From Cristatella mucedo (Eukaryota > Bryozoa > Phylactolaemata > Cristatellidae), in assembly GCA_009760855.2 (NCBI GenBank), contig WPIO01000058.1, positions 1,246,501-1,310,500 of the forward strand: DNA of 64,000 nt, given 5' to 3'. The notes below the pieces were generated by a model. The model was not told where the DNA came from and did not search any database. It saw only the letters and a program-made list of their open reading frames with translations. Position numbers and translations under genes: made by a program. Below are positions 10,926 to 50,059 of the stretch, one piece after another. Position 1 is the stretch's first letter; every line of letters begins with the position of its first letter.

Positions 10926-12275
10926 GACTTGAAGTTTCTGCCGAGGCTGCAGTGCAAGACCACTAGCGGTACCGACGGCCCAGCGGAAGTGCTGGTCTTG
11001 CGACTGGACCAAGGGATCTGAGACAGCGAGCCGCAGGCTTATATAAAGCCTTGCGTCAGACTAGCCAGGCAGGAAGAAGCCTGGCGCATGCGACATAAAC
11101 ACCGCTTGATCTCCTACGGCTAAAAAACGGCGGGTATGTGCAATCTCAGTCGTTTCAATTCAGGCAAATCAGGGCCCTGCACTATGCGAGCGAACTAAAG
11201 GAGCATGCAAGTGCCGGTTTGAGTGAAATCAATGTTCAGCCAGCAAAAATTCACTTCAAAATTCATTTCGGTGACTGGAAGCCTCGTGTCGTGGGACCGG
11301 GTGCTGACGGCGGAATTTCTCGTCGAGCAAAAAGTTATTCCGAAACTCTATGTAAGTGGTCCAGTGCTTTCCATGACTTTGCGACGGAACTTAGCTTCAG
11401 AACGACCAACTTTGCTAGTCTTCATTCGTTGGTCAACACGGGTTTTAGAGCCTCAGCTTTAAAACTTCCACTTTCTTTCGCGACTGTTTGAATGAAAGCA
11501 AGTTTACTGCAGTAAAAAAATAAAAGGCGACGTGATAGCGAAACATGAGTTACAAATTCCGTGATGCCGGAGGAGTTTTCTACAGCATTACCATGGAGAC
11601 GATGGAGTTCGTGTGTAGTCATGTGCTTAGGGCGCTAGAGTAAATAAAACTAGCGTAGATAAAACGCAGTGCCCTAAGCGTTAATCAGCTATGCCTTCGA
11701 TCGCAATTGGAATCGCAGCCGCTGTTTGCACTAGTGCCTTGGAGCAGATGCGATATTGCGCCTGCGCTACTTCGCAGCCAGCCGCTCCGCTCCTCCTGTC
11801 TATTCGTCTATCGCTTCGCTTCCGGTCACCGCTTGCAGCGGTGCAGTCGGGTCGCTGTGGTCAAGCGTCCATTGCAGACGGACCCTCTAGATCCGAAACT
11901 CTCAATAGCAGCTGCCGTTGGAATAAGTGCAGGTCCTAATCGCTTGGTGCACGGCCAGACGGAGGCCAGCTAGAGGTCTCAGAGAACCGCTATCGCACCG
12001 CTGCTATCGCATGCTGCTATCAATTCCCAGGTCAGCTCTATCCGAGCGCCACCGAAGCGTGCTCGTCAACACGCTGCTTCTCTGGCTCAGTGGTTGCCGG
12101 ATCGCCGAGCTGATTGTCACGGGCATTTCAGCCTGGCTGAGGAGCGGAGCGCCTCGACTGCAAACCACTCAGCGACAAGGGGGCTAACGGGCGTGCCGGT
12201 GAAATGAACTGGTGCGTAAGGACAGTTTTTTCGAAAACCCGCGTAGCAAATAAAAGCGAGAGGGTGAGAGAGATG
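10926..12275. other. No recognised gene; GC-richer upstream flank of gene 2
   Basis: Contains TATATAAAG at 11040-11048 and several overlapping open frames with no recognisable domain. It could include the promoter or a 5' non-coding exon of carboxylesterase gene 2, but nothing proves it. Confidence 0.35.
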
Positions 12276-12331
12276 GTGTGTGTGTGTGTGTGCGTGTGCA
12301 TGTGCATGTGCATGCGTGCGTGCGTGCGTGC

Positions 12332-12379
<48 letters not shown>
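12276..12379. repeat. 104-bp perfect purine-pyrimidine alternation (TG/CG/CA)
   Basis: Every step from 12276 to 12379 alternates purine and pyrimidine: (TG)n, then TGCATG units, then (TGCG)n, then (TG)n. Such tracts are the classic Z-DNA-prone sequence. It lies about 450 bp upstream of the gene 2 open frame. Confidence 0.9.
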
Positions 12380-12380
<1 letters not shown>

Positions 12381-12585
12381 TAATAGAGAGACAGCGTGAA
12401 ACGTGCCTTGGGTGGCAGAACTGGCTCAGTGGCGAATGGCTCGAGTTTATGCGGTGCTGAATCCATAATATCGGGCTGGCTGACATAGACTTGGTTTCAA
12501 TGAGCCGGTCAATGAGTCCAAGTTGAAACTAAATCGGCCTCAATTCTGCGGCTAATTTGTTGCTCTTCGGACACTAAGTCTTGTG

Positions 12586-12592
12586 CTCTCTC

Positions 12593-12655
<63 letters not shown>

Positions 12656-12677
12656 CTCTCTCTCTACCTCTCTGTCA

Positions 12678-12716
<39 letters not shown>
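12586..12716. repeat. (CT)n microsatellite
   Basis: About 130 bp, almost pure CT, with small interruptions near 12601, 12652 and 12666-12680. It is homopyrimidine on the + strand, able in principle to form a triplex (H-DNA) or bind GAGA-type factors, and lies about 110 bp upstream of the first ATG of gene 2. Confidence 0.95.
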
Positions 12717-12719
<3 letters not shown>

Positions 12720-12824
12720 CACACAATTTCTCTCTGGCCTCTCTCAGTCTCCTAGTCTCTCTGTCTTCGTCTGTCTCCCTGTCTCCATCTCTTTCTCCGC
12801 GATTAGATCTATCACAATTCAAAA

Positions 12825-40411
<27,587 letters not shown>

Positions 40412-42329
40412 ATGCTCCCTAGAGAACTGTTCCGTTGGTTTAATAGGCACATCTTGAAGTATCAAGACCATTCAGTACGATCAGCACGATCGGACAGATT
40501 TTACCTACGGACGTAACAAAGGATGCACCCTCAGCTGCCATTCAGGGGTCAGCAGAGCCTATATTAGTGGAAAGCAGGTGTTTCAATACTGTTCACATGT
40601 CCCCTCTGATCGGAAGTGCTAATAGAACACGTGGAAGTTCTTATCGGAGTCGCATAATCGCTAAATGAGAAGGCGACTGAGAACAGCGGGGCCGATTAAA
40701 TTGCGCCAGAGCTCTCTTTAACCTCACTTGCATGACTTTCCCATGACGGGCAGAATTCGGCAAGAGATATGCTTATGTCACTGGACCATAAAGATGACTT
40801 TTTATGTATGCTGTGTGATTCATATGCTTCGAAACCAAAAGTTGAACCCTGCTATTAAGGCTCTGGGTTTCTCAAGAACCTACGCTAATGTGCTTATCTT
40901 TGCTTGAGGTCCGATAACTTCTTCAATTCGCTCTCCACAGTGAAAATGTGTCGACTTGTTATCAACTCTTAAAGAATTGCATGCAAATGCTAATGTCGTT
41001 GTGGCGATATATGATTAAGGATATGTGCAAATATTATGAAGCACGCATTCTTACGAATTATTTTCCGGATCAAACACAGTTTGAAATATGAAAACACCGT
41101 TTTCCTGCTTGCACGAGAATAAGAAATGTTAAAAAGCTTTTTATCTTGCCTGCGCGTTTGACTATTGTAAATTAAAAGAGAGTTTAGATTAATTGAAAAG
41201 TTCTCAAGTTTCGAGGCTCATGCCAAAGTCATGCGATGTCGTTTATTCAATTCTCACGGGAACCCCAATAGCAACGAAAAAGTTCTTAGAAAAATTTAAG
41301 TCTGACTATGCAAACTTTAAGTAGACTATAATAATAATAATCAGACAGACAGCAGATTTAATAGATGACGGACGCTACTTTATTCTGCATGTGACTGGTA
41401 CTGCTGTTTTGTTGGGCTGAGTTTGAATACACCTTCATTCTCTGCCAGAATAGTAATAAAAGTAATACTATGATATTTTCCTAGTGTCCTGAGAGAAATA
41501 AATCTCTTGCTAGGTTTCGCATTGCATAGTGTATGAAGGAACTACATAAATACCTTAGTCAGAACAGGCTCATTAAGAAGAGCATGCATGAGATCTCACA
41601 GTCCTGACCTGAAAATGCTGTGAGGAGCTTGTGAGTGTGATCATGCATAACAGTGGGAGTTGACGAGGCGAGTTATATATCGGAGCTCAGAAGCAAAAAC
41701 TGACAACTCTTAGAGGATTGAGCTTGCAAACGGAGGCCTGAACCTACAATTCGCCCGTGACCGCCGATTTTAAGACGAATACGTGGGTTACCTGTAGAGC
41801 TGTCGAATATTGTCCGATTGAAGTTTTGTATCTGGCTGAAATCTAGATTATTGACTCTGTCGCAACACCACCACGTCGCAGCAAGTAGTTCTGAAACTTG
41901 CATTCTTTTCTAGCAAATCAAGAGCAGCAGAACTGGTTTTAATACCTCACGCTCTCTTTTTGCTGATACTTCGGAGTGAACGCCATCAATCACATCCCAT
42001 CTTAGTCATTTCGCTCAACATTACCAATCACACCATCCTCCATAATCGGTTCTTGGGTCCCTCTTACGACCCCATCCGTAAAAATGTCTGGCCTACCCAC
42101 CTCACTTACAGCTTCGAGATTTTCTAGAACCATGCCCATAAAACCATAAGTTTGGCAGCGTCAATCAACGTGTGAATTAAATGGGGACTTTTTAGGCCAT
42201 CACCGAATAATTTTATAGATTGCCTGAATAAACATATTACACTCAGCAGCTTTAAAATGATTACCAGATTAGTTCTGTTGCTCTTTTTCGCTCGAAAAGA
42301 ATACCCAAGACTCGAAAAAGATGAGCATC
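40412..42329. other. Downstream of gene 2: likely 3' UTR, then unassigned DNA
   Basis: No clear AATAAA until 41455-41460, which lies in an AT-rich stretch with a short LINE-A tail echo (41460-41540, minus). No exon recognised. Confidence 0.35.
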
Positions 42330-43060
42330 ATGGCTGGCTAACGACACATGTGGTCCTATGGCAGCAGTCAAGCCTCGACACCCGAGCAAATTTATCGTTA
42401 TACCGGCTCACACATGCTCGCAACTGGCTATCGCTGCATTAGTGACTGTCAACTACAGGCCGAACTCGTACAACGCCGACGAGCTGCGTGCACTCTCTGG
42501 ATTGCTGCGGCTGCTTCCCGTGATATAGGAGGGAAGCCGGGTCGCCTGCAGGTGGATTCGCGCATGCGAACCTTCCGGCAGCACTCTCAGGCGTATCCCA
42601 CCGTATTCAGAGAGTCGGCCGCCGGGGCTTCCAGCACCAACTATTGGGACAAATCGCCTCAGAACGACCAAACTCTCTCAACTAGCGCCTCGTAGCAGAG
42701 AGCAGTGCGCCCTGGGCGTCCCAGTAAACGCGTCGAATGTAGGAGCAGCTCTGAGCCTCACCTGTCCTACACAGGGCAAGCGCTTGCCCTGTGGGGGACG
42801 TTGAAGGCCTGGCGTAGCATACCGGCGGGTGTCTCTGCTCACCAATGGTCGATAGCAAATTTACACTCAGACGCACCTAACTCACGACCTTAAAGTCGTC
42901 CACGATGACGAGGACCCCTATCTTTAAAGCGTTCTACTGCACGACTCTCGAGCTGATTTCAACTCGCAGTAGGCCCTCTTCTGGTCAGGACACCATCGAT
43001 GAGTTAAGCGTCGAGCACAAGGATACGAGCAGAGGAGCTCAGGTATGTGGGAGATACTGC
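42330..43060 (+). pseudogene. Carboxylesterase gene 3, degenerate exon-1-like copy
   Basis: Aligns by eye with 13320-13990 of gene 2. Matching blocks include 'gtcaactacagg', the nucleophile region (YPTVFRESAAGAS, Ser codon 42615-42617), SPQNDQTL against gene 2 TPHNDQTL, 'gccctgggcgt' and 'ttcaactcgcag'. At the last block the acid-Glu codon of gene 2 has become TAG (42975 region). Other lesions are an in-frame TAG at 42693-42695 and several indels. It keeps Glu at the elbow where gene 2 has Gln. No promoter or later exons were recognised, so it cannot encode a working enzyme. Confidence 0.78.
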
Positions 43061-43329
43061 GTGCATATTCAAGATTCGGGAAGTTCGGCGGAATGGTTCG
43101 GCTCGAGATTGTGAATGAAATTAAAAGCCATGGCTATTTGCCAAGGTTGAAAGCAGCAGATCGGCGGTAAGTGGATTAGCTCAATCCGTAGAACTTCGCT
43201 AAACAAAAAACCGTCGGTTTTGTACTCTTTCCGACTCAATGTGAAATGGTTTGGCGCTCAGTCCCGTTGAAGGCTGCCTTCGATAATTCTACATCTGCAA
43301 ATTGCAGACGCAAGAAGGTAATCGCCTAG

Positions 43330-43870
43330 CAAGACCAACAAACGCTCAATGGCTGTCATCTCGGCTAGGCACCACAAGCACTGCACTTCAATGGTTCAAG
43401 TCCTATTTAAGTGGGGTATTCAGAACGTTGATGTCAACGGGGAAAGGTCATCTGAGGAGCCTTTAAAGTATGGCTTGGCCCAGAGATCTATATACTTGGT
43501 CTTTTTCTTTATTTATTATTTTTATTTTATTTATTAGTCACATTTTTAATTTATTAGTTGCGAGCAACCTTGCTTTACTCAGAAACTGGAAAGCCTAACC
43601 TTCAAAATTACCTTGGCCAATATACCTCCAACAGCATCTGCACACAGTCCAAGTGCAAAGACAACCTGTCTCGACTTCTGTATCCAACTGTTTGCAGGTC
43701 TGGCATGAGTGATAATATGCTAACAGTCGATGCACAACGGTGCAGCTAGGGCTTGCCTGTCATGAACATTGTAACTGACTCACTAGCTTACTACTCATCG
43801 GCTTGCAACTGCGGCCAATGAAGCTGCCTATATCGACTTGGCAATTTTTTCACTTGTTTTACTACCATGT
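43330..43870 (+). repeat. LINE-A fragment, decayed RT
   Basis: 'gcaccacaagcactgcactt' and following codons match the RT block TTSTALQWFKSYLSG. A later part near 43690-43870 matches the C-terminal region. Heavily broken. Confidence 0.6.
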
Positions 43871-43913
43871 TACTTCTTCCAATAAAAAACCTACCAAAAA
43901 TACTGCTAATGTA

Positions 43914-44312
43914 TCTCCGTCTGTAACTCCACAAAGTCATAAAGACCATGTGGGTGTTATGCAGGAGAGTTTTGTATAGCGCACTCACAGTCTAAGCGGC
44001 TTTCGGTACGCATTCGGTAGCCAACAGACTTCATCTCACGAAACAAAGAGAAAGTGGGAAGCATAGCTGAGTCAAGAGAGCAGTTGAGGTAATGAGTAGC
44101 ATAGAAGTAGCAGCTCAGGACCGCTGAAAAGGATGTACCATAGTCGGCAGTAGGAGAGTAGTTATCGTTGCGTAAGAATTGTGGTAGCGAGTTCCACAGT
44201 CTAGGACCTGCAGAGCTAAAGCTTCTGTCACCAACTGTCTTTAAGCGGAGGAATGGGACAACTAATTTATTGTCCACACAGGACCTGAGGGCTCGAACAG
44301 GCTGAAACTGAT
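43914..44312 (-). repeat. LINE-B 3' end, minus strand
   Basis: Starts 'tctccgtctgtaactcc'. The minus frame encodes VPFLRLKTVGDRSFSSAGPR, LWNSLPQFLRNDNYSP and SVGYRMRTESR without a stop for 106 codons. 5'-truncated and abutting a SINE-1 copy. Confidence 0.9.
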
Positions 44313-44337
44313 GCTTAATCAGGCTTTGAATCGTGAT

Positions 44338-44472
44338 GCCGGTTTGGCGCGGTGATTAAGGTGCTCGCCCCGATCAAGGTCTGGCCGAAGTCTTGGGCTC
44401 GAGTCCCGTGGCATATGTAAAGTACCTGAATAGAGATTGAGTTTTCTTAGGGCGCTTTAATGAATTATGTTT
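44338..44472 (+). repeat. SINE-1 copy (tRNA-derived), good example
   Basis: A box 'tggcgcggtgattaagg' (44345-44361) and B box 'gggctcgagtccc' (44395-44407) are spaced as in a tRNA gene. The 3' part 'aagtacctgaatagagattg' and 'ttagggcgcttta' resembles the LINE-A 3' end. The body resembles tRNA-Ser/Leu most, an impression only. Confidence 0.85.
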
Positions 44473-44489
44473 TAATGCATTTTCGTCTG

Positions 44490-44870
44490 GCTCTCAAGTT
44501 GTTTAGCTGTTGCTTTATACAACCTCAACTGCTTTCGAGGTCAAAACTTTAGTTTGGATACTCTCGAAGAGTGGAACTCACTGTCAAATAACCAAGCATA
44601 CTTTTACTTGACCGGGCTTAAAAAGAAGCAAAAACAATCATCTATCTCTCACAGCATTTGGTCTGTCCATGTAAATTTATCTTAGCGCGCTTATTTGTTC
44701 ACACACAGTTCGTAATGTATGATACAAAGTGTAAGCAAAAATTTTCAATATGTAATTTCACATGTTATTTCTAGCCTAGCGACTTGATTATTTGACTTTT
44801 TGACCCGTGACTAAATTTTTAGCAAATATAAATGCCCAGAAGTAGATCTAGTCTCTTATAATGTTATACA
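44490..44870 (+). repeat. LINE-A 3' end, strongly decayed
   Basis: Blocks such as 'gagtggaactcact', 'cacagcatttggt' and 'aaatgcccagaagtagatct' occur in LINE-A order. Confidence 0.5.
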
Positions 44871-45660
44871 CAGCTCCAGTTATTTTTAGTGACAATTGTA
44901 GTTACTAGTAATGCATTTTCGTTAGTGGCCCGTAGGCACCCCTCGATTAGCTCCAATAATTTGCTACTATATGTCTTTGAGGAGATCGTACGCAAAAAAA
45001 TTTGCAGGTACAAGTAACTAAGGAATAGTCCTTTGATACGAGCGAGTCCAGAGTGTTTTAAAGGATTTTGATTAACTTAAATATTTAGTATTACACGTGG
45101 GAAAATGTTTGCTAAGATATTTATGCGTCTTCGTAACTTCAGACTAAGCTGGAATTTTTTCCATCGTGAACTAAAATCGATGGTAAACTTTCATGCGAAA
45201 ATACCAACCAACGCGCTCAAAAACTAGCTGCCTTTCCCCCAACGAAAATAAAGTGAGGAGCACAGCTGATCAATTAGGACGGACGAGCTGTTCAGTTACA
45301 TGGGATTGCATGCATTGAATGGCTAGAAACAGATTCTCGAGTTGGAAGCACAGAAGAAGTAGCTGCACAACAATTGTGACAGTGAGTTCTACAGTCTAAG
45401 AAACACAAATAGAGCGTTCCCATCGTTAATCTTAGTGCAGCTACTTGCTGCGGAGCTACGCCACGATCTGTTTAGTATGACATAGTAAGGATTTCGGTCT
45501 GTATCTGTTGATCAATCGGAATCCAACGCGGCTCATTTAACAAACGAACATTGAAACCTGTGACTGAATGTTTATGGTTGTAGGAACAACTTAGCAGCCA
45601 ACTAAATCCAGTGCCATCCTGTCCGCCCTGCAACCTCTACAACTGATGGGGCCTCAGATA
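44871..45660. other. Nothing recognised
   Basis: No exon or classified repeat. Confidence 0.3.
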
Positions 45661-45805
45661 GCTGGTTTGGCCCGTGGTTAAGGTGCACGCCCCGACCAAG
45701 GTCTGGCTGAGGTCATGGGCTCGAGCCCCGAGGCATATGTGAAGCGCCTGAATAGAGATTAAGTTCTCCTATGGTGCTATACAAATAAATTATTATTTAT
45801 ATTAT
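45661..45805 (+). repeat. SINE-1 copy (tRNA-derived), good example
   Basis: A box 'tggcccgtggttaagg' (45667-45682) and B box 'gggctcgagcccc' (45717-45729), then 'aagcgcctgaatagagatta' and 'gttctcctatggtgctat', ending in ATT-rich DNA. The 3' 40 bp closely match the LINE-A end at 46520-46560. Confidence 0.87.
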
Positions 45806-46199
45806 TTAAGTGTGCCCAAAGTTATAATATGAAAAAGAACGTTATAGACAGCTATAAATTCCATTTAATATCTAAATTTTTGAATATTGCAGCCCTTTAT
45901 CTAAAAATTAAAAATACACTTAAATAAAATAACATTCCGTAAAATAATAATTTGTTTATGCTGTCATAATTCAAATTTGAAAAGTCGTTTCGAAAGCGTG
46001 AATTCCTTGCATAATAGCAAGTAAATTGAGACAAACTAGCCTACGAGAGTAAACGCATGAATGGAAAATGGATCAATGCGTGCTACCGTTCATATAACGC
46101 CTGTCGGAATCGGATTACAGTGCGCCACAAGACAAAGAAATGACTGCCACGATGGAAGCAACACACAGTAAGAAGTGAGTGGATGCAATGAAAATCTAC
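45806..46199. other. AT-rich, nothing recognised
   Basis: No exon or repeat recognised. Confidence 0.3.
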
Positions 46200-46600
46200 T
46201 ACAAGTTATTAATCCTTTGGAGACCGTGCATTTAGTTCGTATGCCCCCAAAGCCTGGAACTCACTCCCGGCTTGCGTCACGACATTCCTTGACATGACCA
46301 CATTTAAAAATAAATTAAAAACACACTTAGTTAGGACAGCATTTAGTGGGTCCCTTTGATTTGTCCGTTATGTGCTTATGCATGCTGGCACTGTGCATGC
46401 TGTCACTAACCACACTTGGATGCTGACCCTGTGCATGCCACCCCTAAGCATGTTATTCATGTTGTTCATCAAGCATGATATTACTCACCATTCAGTCGCG
46501 TTTCCCTTGCAGCAAATGCAAAGCGCCTAGAAAGAGATTGATATCTCCGAGGGTGCTTTTTCAAGTGCATTATTGTTATTATTATTATTATTACTACTAA
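46200..46600 (+). repeat. LINE-A 3' end with (ATT)n tail, well preserved
   Basis: Begins at 'ccgtgcatttagttcgtatg', contains 'agcctggaactcactccc', 'aaagcgcctagaaagagatt' and ends in (ATT)n near 46590. A useful reference for the family 3' end. Confidence 0.87.
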
Positions 46601-46771
46601 GTTTTCCGCGGCATACGCAGGGCTCAGATGGTGATCACTGTTAGCAAGCTCAACCTGTCACTGTTAGTGTGTCCCAAGGGCCCAAGCCGTGCTGCTGGAA
46701 GTAGCTACTCCCCGTAGCGAACCCGCATAATGGCCAGAAAGTATATCCAATGATTAATGCTTTGACAATGT

Positions 46772-46945
46772 TTACGCAATGACATCTACTCTCCTGCTTG
46801 CGGATGTGGCACATCCTTTCCAGCCGTTCTGAGCTGCTACTTCCGTGTTACTCACAACACAAACTGCCCTCCTGACTAAGCTATATTTCTCACTTTCTCT
46901 TTATTGCATGAGATAGAGTCTTTTGGCTACAGAAGGCGTGGCAAA
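46772..46945 (+). repeat. LINE-B internal 3' fragment
   Basis: 'acgcaatgacatctactctc', then 'gttctgagctgctacttccg' and 'ttattgcatgagatagagtc' match LINE-B. Truncated on both sides. Confidence 0.75.
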
Positions 46946-47395
46946 AAGTACTTGAGTAAAAAGGACTTTGGAGGAGCAGGAGAAGTCAAGGGACCACAGG
47001 GAACACATGGTGGACTAGAAGGAGATTGAATTACATCTATGCCGCGTAGCTCGAGTAAACGACTTTGGTCGTCAAAGGCAAGCACCATACCCCGGGATCA
47101 CACCAGCGCGTACAAACGTCTCAACTATTGAAGAACAGACGCTAGCTTTCGAGGAAAAGACATACCTTCGCCGTGCCAGAACGCATCCTAGCTATCGTCC
47201 TGTTTTTATTAGAGAGGAGTGTGGCCTTTCCTGGTAATTTCGATTGGTTCCATATTCACGAAGACGGAAAGTTTCTTGGTAATTACTAAATTATCATTAT
47301 TAAGTTAAATTTATTTATTTAATTATTATTAAGTTAAATTAATTGCAAGGTTCTATGCGAACGCTATAGCTGAGCACTTGCAGTGCATTTAGAAC
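46946..47395. other. Nothing recognised
   Basis: No exon or classified repeat. AT-rich towards 47300. Confidence 0.3.
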
Positions 47396-47398
47396 ATA

Positions 47399-47450
47399 TA
47401 TATATATATTACTATTTGTATATATATATACAAATAGTAATATATATATA
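47399..47450. repeat. 52-bp perfect palindrome in a TA-rich tract
   Basis: Exact inverted symmetry centred between 47424 and 47425; the core is 'attactatttgtatata' with its complement. A further direct copy of 'caaatagtaa' follows at 47451-47460. It can extrude as a cruciform. Confidence 0.9.
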
Positions 47451-47482
47451 CAAATAGTAAAAATATATATATTCTAATGCAT

Positions 47483-48120
47483 ACAGTCAAACCTCGTTTA
47501 TAGTGGTTAATTCGTTCCAGCCTCTACCTCGATAAGTGAATTTTCACGAAATAAAATTCTTTATTTATAAATAAAATATTTTCATAATTAGAGCACAGAA
47601 GACCTGTTTTTGACCCCTAAGTAAGGTTTTCAACATTATTAGAGCCCGCTGGACATGAAATAACATCCCTTTAGTCACCATTACACACGTATTACCAAAT
47701 GTATTAGACAAAATAAGAGAAAATAAGACATATTAGACATTTAAAACATCTTATTATTATTATTATACATTTAATTGCAAACACACAATTCTTACGCACA
47801 AACACCAAGCTATGGAAATAGCGCGTTTGATGATGAAGCGATTAGGATGAAGAGATGTACAGCACAGCAAAGATCAGGGTTACTGCTCTTCTGAAGGCAC
47901 GACTTCAGTAGGAGAGTCTTCAGGTGGTACAGTATCTTCAAAAGGTGCGTCGTCGTCTTTTTCCGCATTCCATGCGTACAGTAATTGTAACTGTAATACA
48001 TGGGTCTATAAATGACTCAGTCAGACACATTCGCGCTGTATCATTTTCATTATTTCGATCAACTTTTTAATGATTATACACGTATTTCAAAAACCGCGAT
48101 AGAGTGAAGCCGTGAAAGTC
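47483..48120. mobile_element. Pogo/Tigger-like DNA transposon remnant
   Basis: The left end 'tacagtcaaacctcgttta' is the typical start of pogo/Tigger-type elements. Towards the right, 'ccgcgatagagtgaagccg' and 'tgaaagtcaaa' match the other typical end. Interior AT-rich with no transposase recognised. The exact right boundary is uncertain. Confidence 0.5.
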
Positions 48121-48128
48121 AAAGCACG

Positions 48129-48197
48129 AAGAGAGGGAGACAGAGAGACAGAGGCAGCGACAGAGAGAGACAGAGACAGAGAGACAGAGACAGGGTG
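48129..48197. repeat. (GACAGA)n-rich microsatellite
   Basis: Imperfect GAGACAGA repeats, purine-rich, directly after the pogo-like remnant. Confidence 0.85.
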
Positions 48198-48720
48198 ACC
48201 CATTATCTGTAGCATCATTCTCGCCTCCAAACACCGAGCGCTACACGCAATCCCTGTCTGTTGCAGATTTCACTTCCGAAAACCGAAGTTCTTGCGAACA
48301 TCGCATACGGAAACCGATACTGCTAAGACCTGTTTATAGCATATCTGTTTGTTGTTTGACTATAGCGCGTAAGAAATTACGCGCCTGCGGACATCTAAAC
48401 ACTTATCGCTTCACGCTGCATGGTCTGTCACGCCGGCGGCGGCATTAGATACGTTAGATACGCCGGCGGATAGAAACCTGCAAATTAGCTACGATCGTGC
48501 GTACCTAGTATCTTTCGTTGTCGCAGTTCAAATGCATTCTTAGATGTTATCGCTGCTGCCAAGATCCCTGAATAATGCTTTAACAAAAAAAAGAGCCCTA
48601 GAGTCGCCGCAGGAGCCGCGGCCGCGAGCAGAAACGTCGCTCGCTTGGCGGGAGCTGCGAGCTAAGTGCCTGCTCGTTTGGTATTCCTTGCATTGTCTTG
48701 AACCGCTAAGCGCGTTCTAA
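48198..48720. other. Nothing recognised
   Basis: No exon or classified repeat. The end (48640-48720) resembles 19720-19800. Confidence 0.3.
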
Positions 48721-48721
48721 A

Positions 48722-48885
48722 AATAATAATAATAATACACTTGATATAGGGCACTCAGAGAACCCAATCTCTTTCTCGACACTTAACATCTGCTGCAAAG
48801 GAGGCACTATTTAATGGTTAGTGGCAACATGCTGAATAAACAACAAGAATAACACGGTTAGGGGTGACATGCACAGGGTCGGCGA
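48722..48885 (-). repeat. LINE-A 3' tail, minus strand
   Basis: (AAT)n, then 'cacttgatatagggcactca' and 'gtgacatgcacagggtcgg', complement of the LINE-A 3' end. Confidence 0.8.
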
Positions 48886-50009
48886 ACAACTAGACTTACA
48901 GGTCGAGATACACGACGTAAAGGCTCGGTACCATGTGCCGCGCCAGTTTAGATTATGAGGGTCAAGGAACCCATCGCATCGCTGCTTTGCACCCGTTCAA
49001 AGGCTACTTTTACGCAATCTCCCTCTTGTCTCACTTGGTGAACTGCTTACCGTGCTGAGCATGCACAGTGAAATCGTCTCATTCTTTCGCAACATTCCTC
49101 TGAAAATAAATGAAATACTGGAAAAATCGGAGGCTACTGGGACATTGTGCACTTCTGTTCACTGAGCTAACAGCACATGCTAGATTGAAGTTTGCATGGT
49201 AAACAACGAGAAGAATAAGTTGGTAGAGGAGCTTTTAGTCACTATTGTATTTACTCTCACCCGAGTGCAGAAGATTCCTTGACGTCACAGTACAGTTCGA
49301 GCCTGTTAATATCGGTCGATCGGTTCGTTAAAAAGCCATTCGTAGTAGTCATCTTTTGCAGGACTGCTGAAAACAGCTATCACTAAGATACCTCTTTAAT
49401 AAAAAATGTATCCTTTGCTGTTACGTCGGTAAAGGGAATAAGATTGACAGTTAAAATTAAGACAGAGCACTGGTCAGCAAATAAAAACATTTTGTCAGTT
49501 GTTTCCGATTTAATAGATGATTTAAGTAATTTTTTGGATGCTTTTTCAGAATATGTAACTATTTTCAATCCAGGACGTCAGGATTTTTAGCATTTCTATT
49601 TTGCAATATTTCCGCATGCAAAGCATACAGTTTTTACAAACGTTTAATTAACTCTCAGACGTTATCACTCCTAGGCACAAGATTTGTTCACTCCGATCAC
49701 GTTCTCTACCAATTCAATGAAGAGCATTAGTGCAACTATTCCTAAAAGTCACGGATATTTTGTGCAGCCACCTTGTAGAACAAGCAGAAGGGCAATGACC
49801 GTTAAATTGCCGCATATCTACCACTGGTGTTGATCATATTTGATTTTATTAAGAAGTATTTTCCTGTTTCCGCAGGTCTATTTCGTCTGTACAGAATGAG
49901 TAACCGTCAAATAAGAAAGTTCGTTTCAGTTGCGAAGTATAAGTCTTTTTAAACTGCAGTTCGATTAATCAATGAACATTTTTCATTCAGTTAGATCATA
50001 GCACTTTTC
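48886..50009. other. AT-rich DNA, nothing recognised
   Basis: A short minus-strand frame at 49383-49568 has no recognisable domain. Part may belong to the transposon-like remnant that follows. Confidence 0.3.
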
Positions 50010-50059
50010 CATTTGGTTAACTAGACCTTCGACATTGCTGCAATAGATTAGTGAATTAT

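Noticed and set aside
11038-11048. TATATAAAG as promoter of carboxylesterase gene 2
   Set aside because: The match is good, but it is 1.8 kb from the first coding exon with no identifiable downstream 5' exon.
44338-44410. Functional tRNA gene
   Set aside because: A and B boxes are present but the acceptor stem cannot be paired and a LINE-like tail follows, so it is a SINE.
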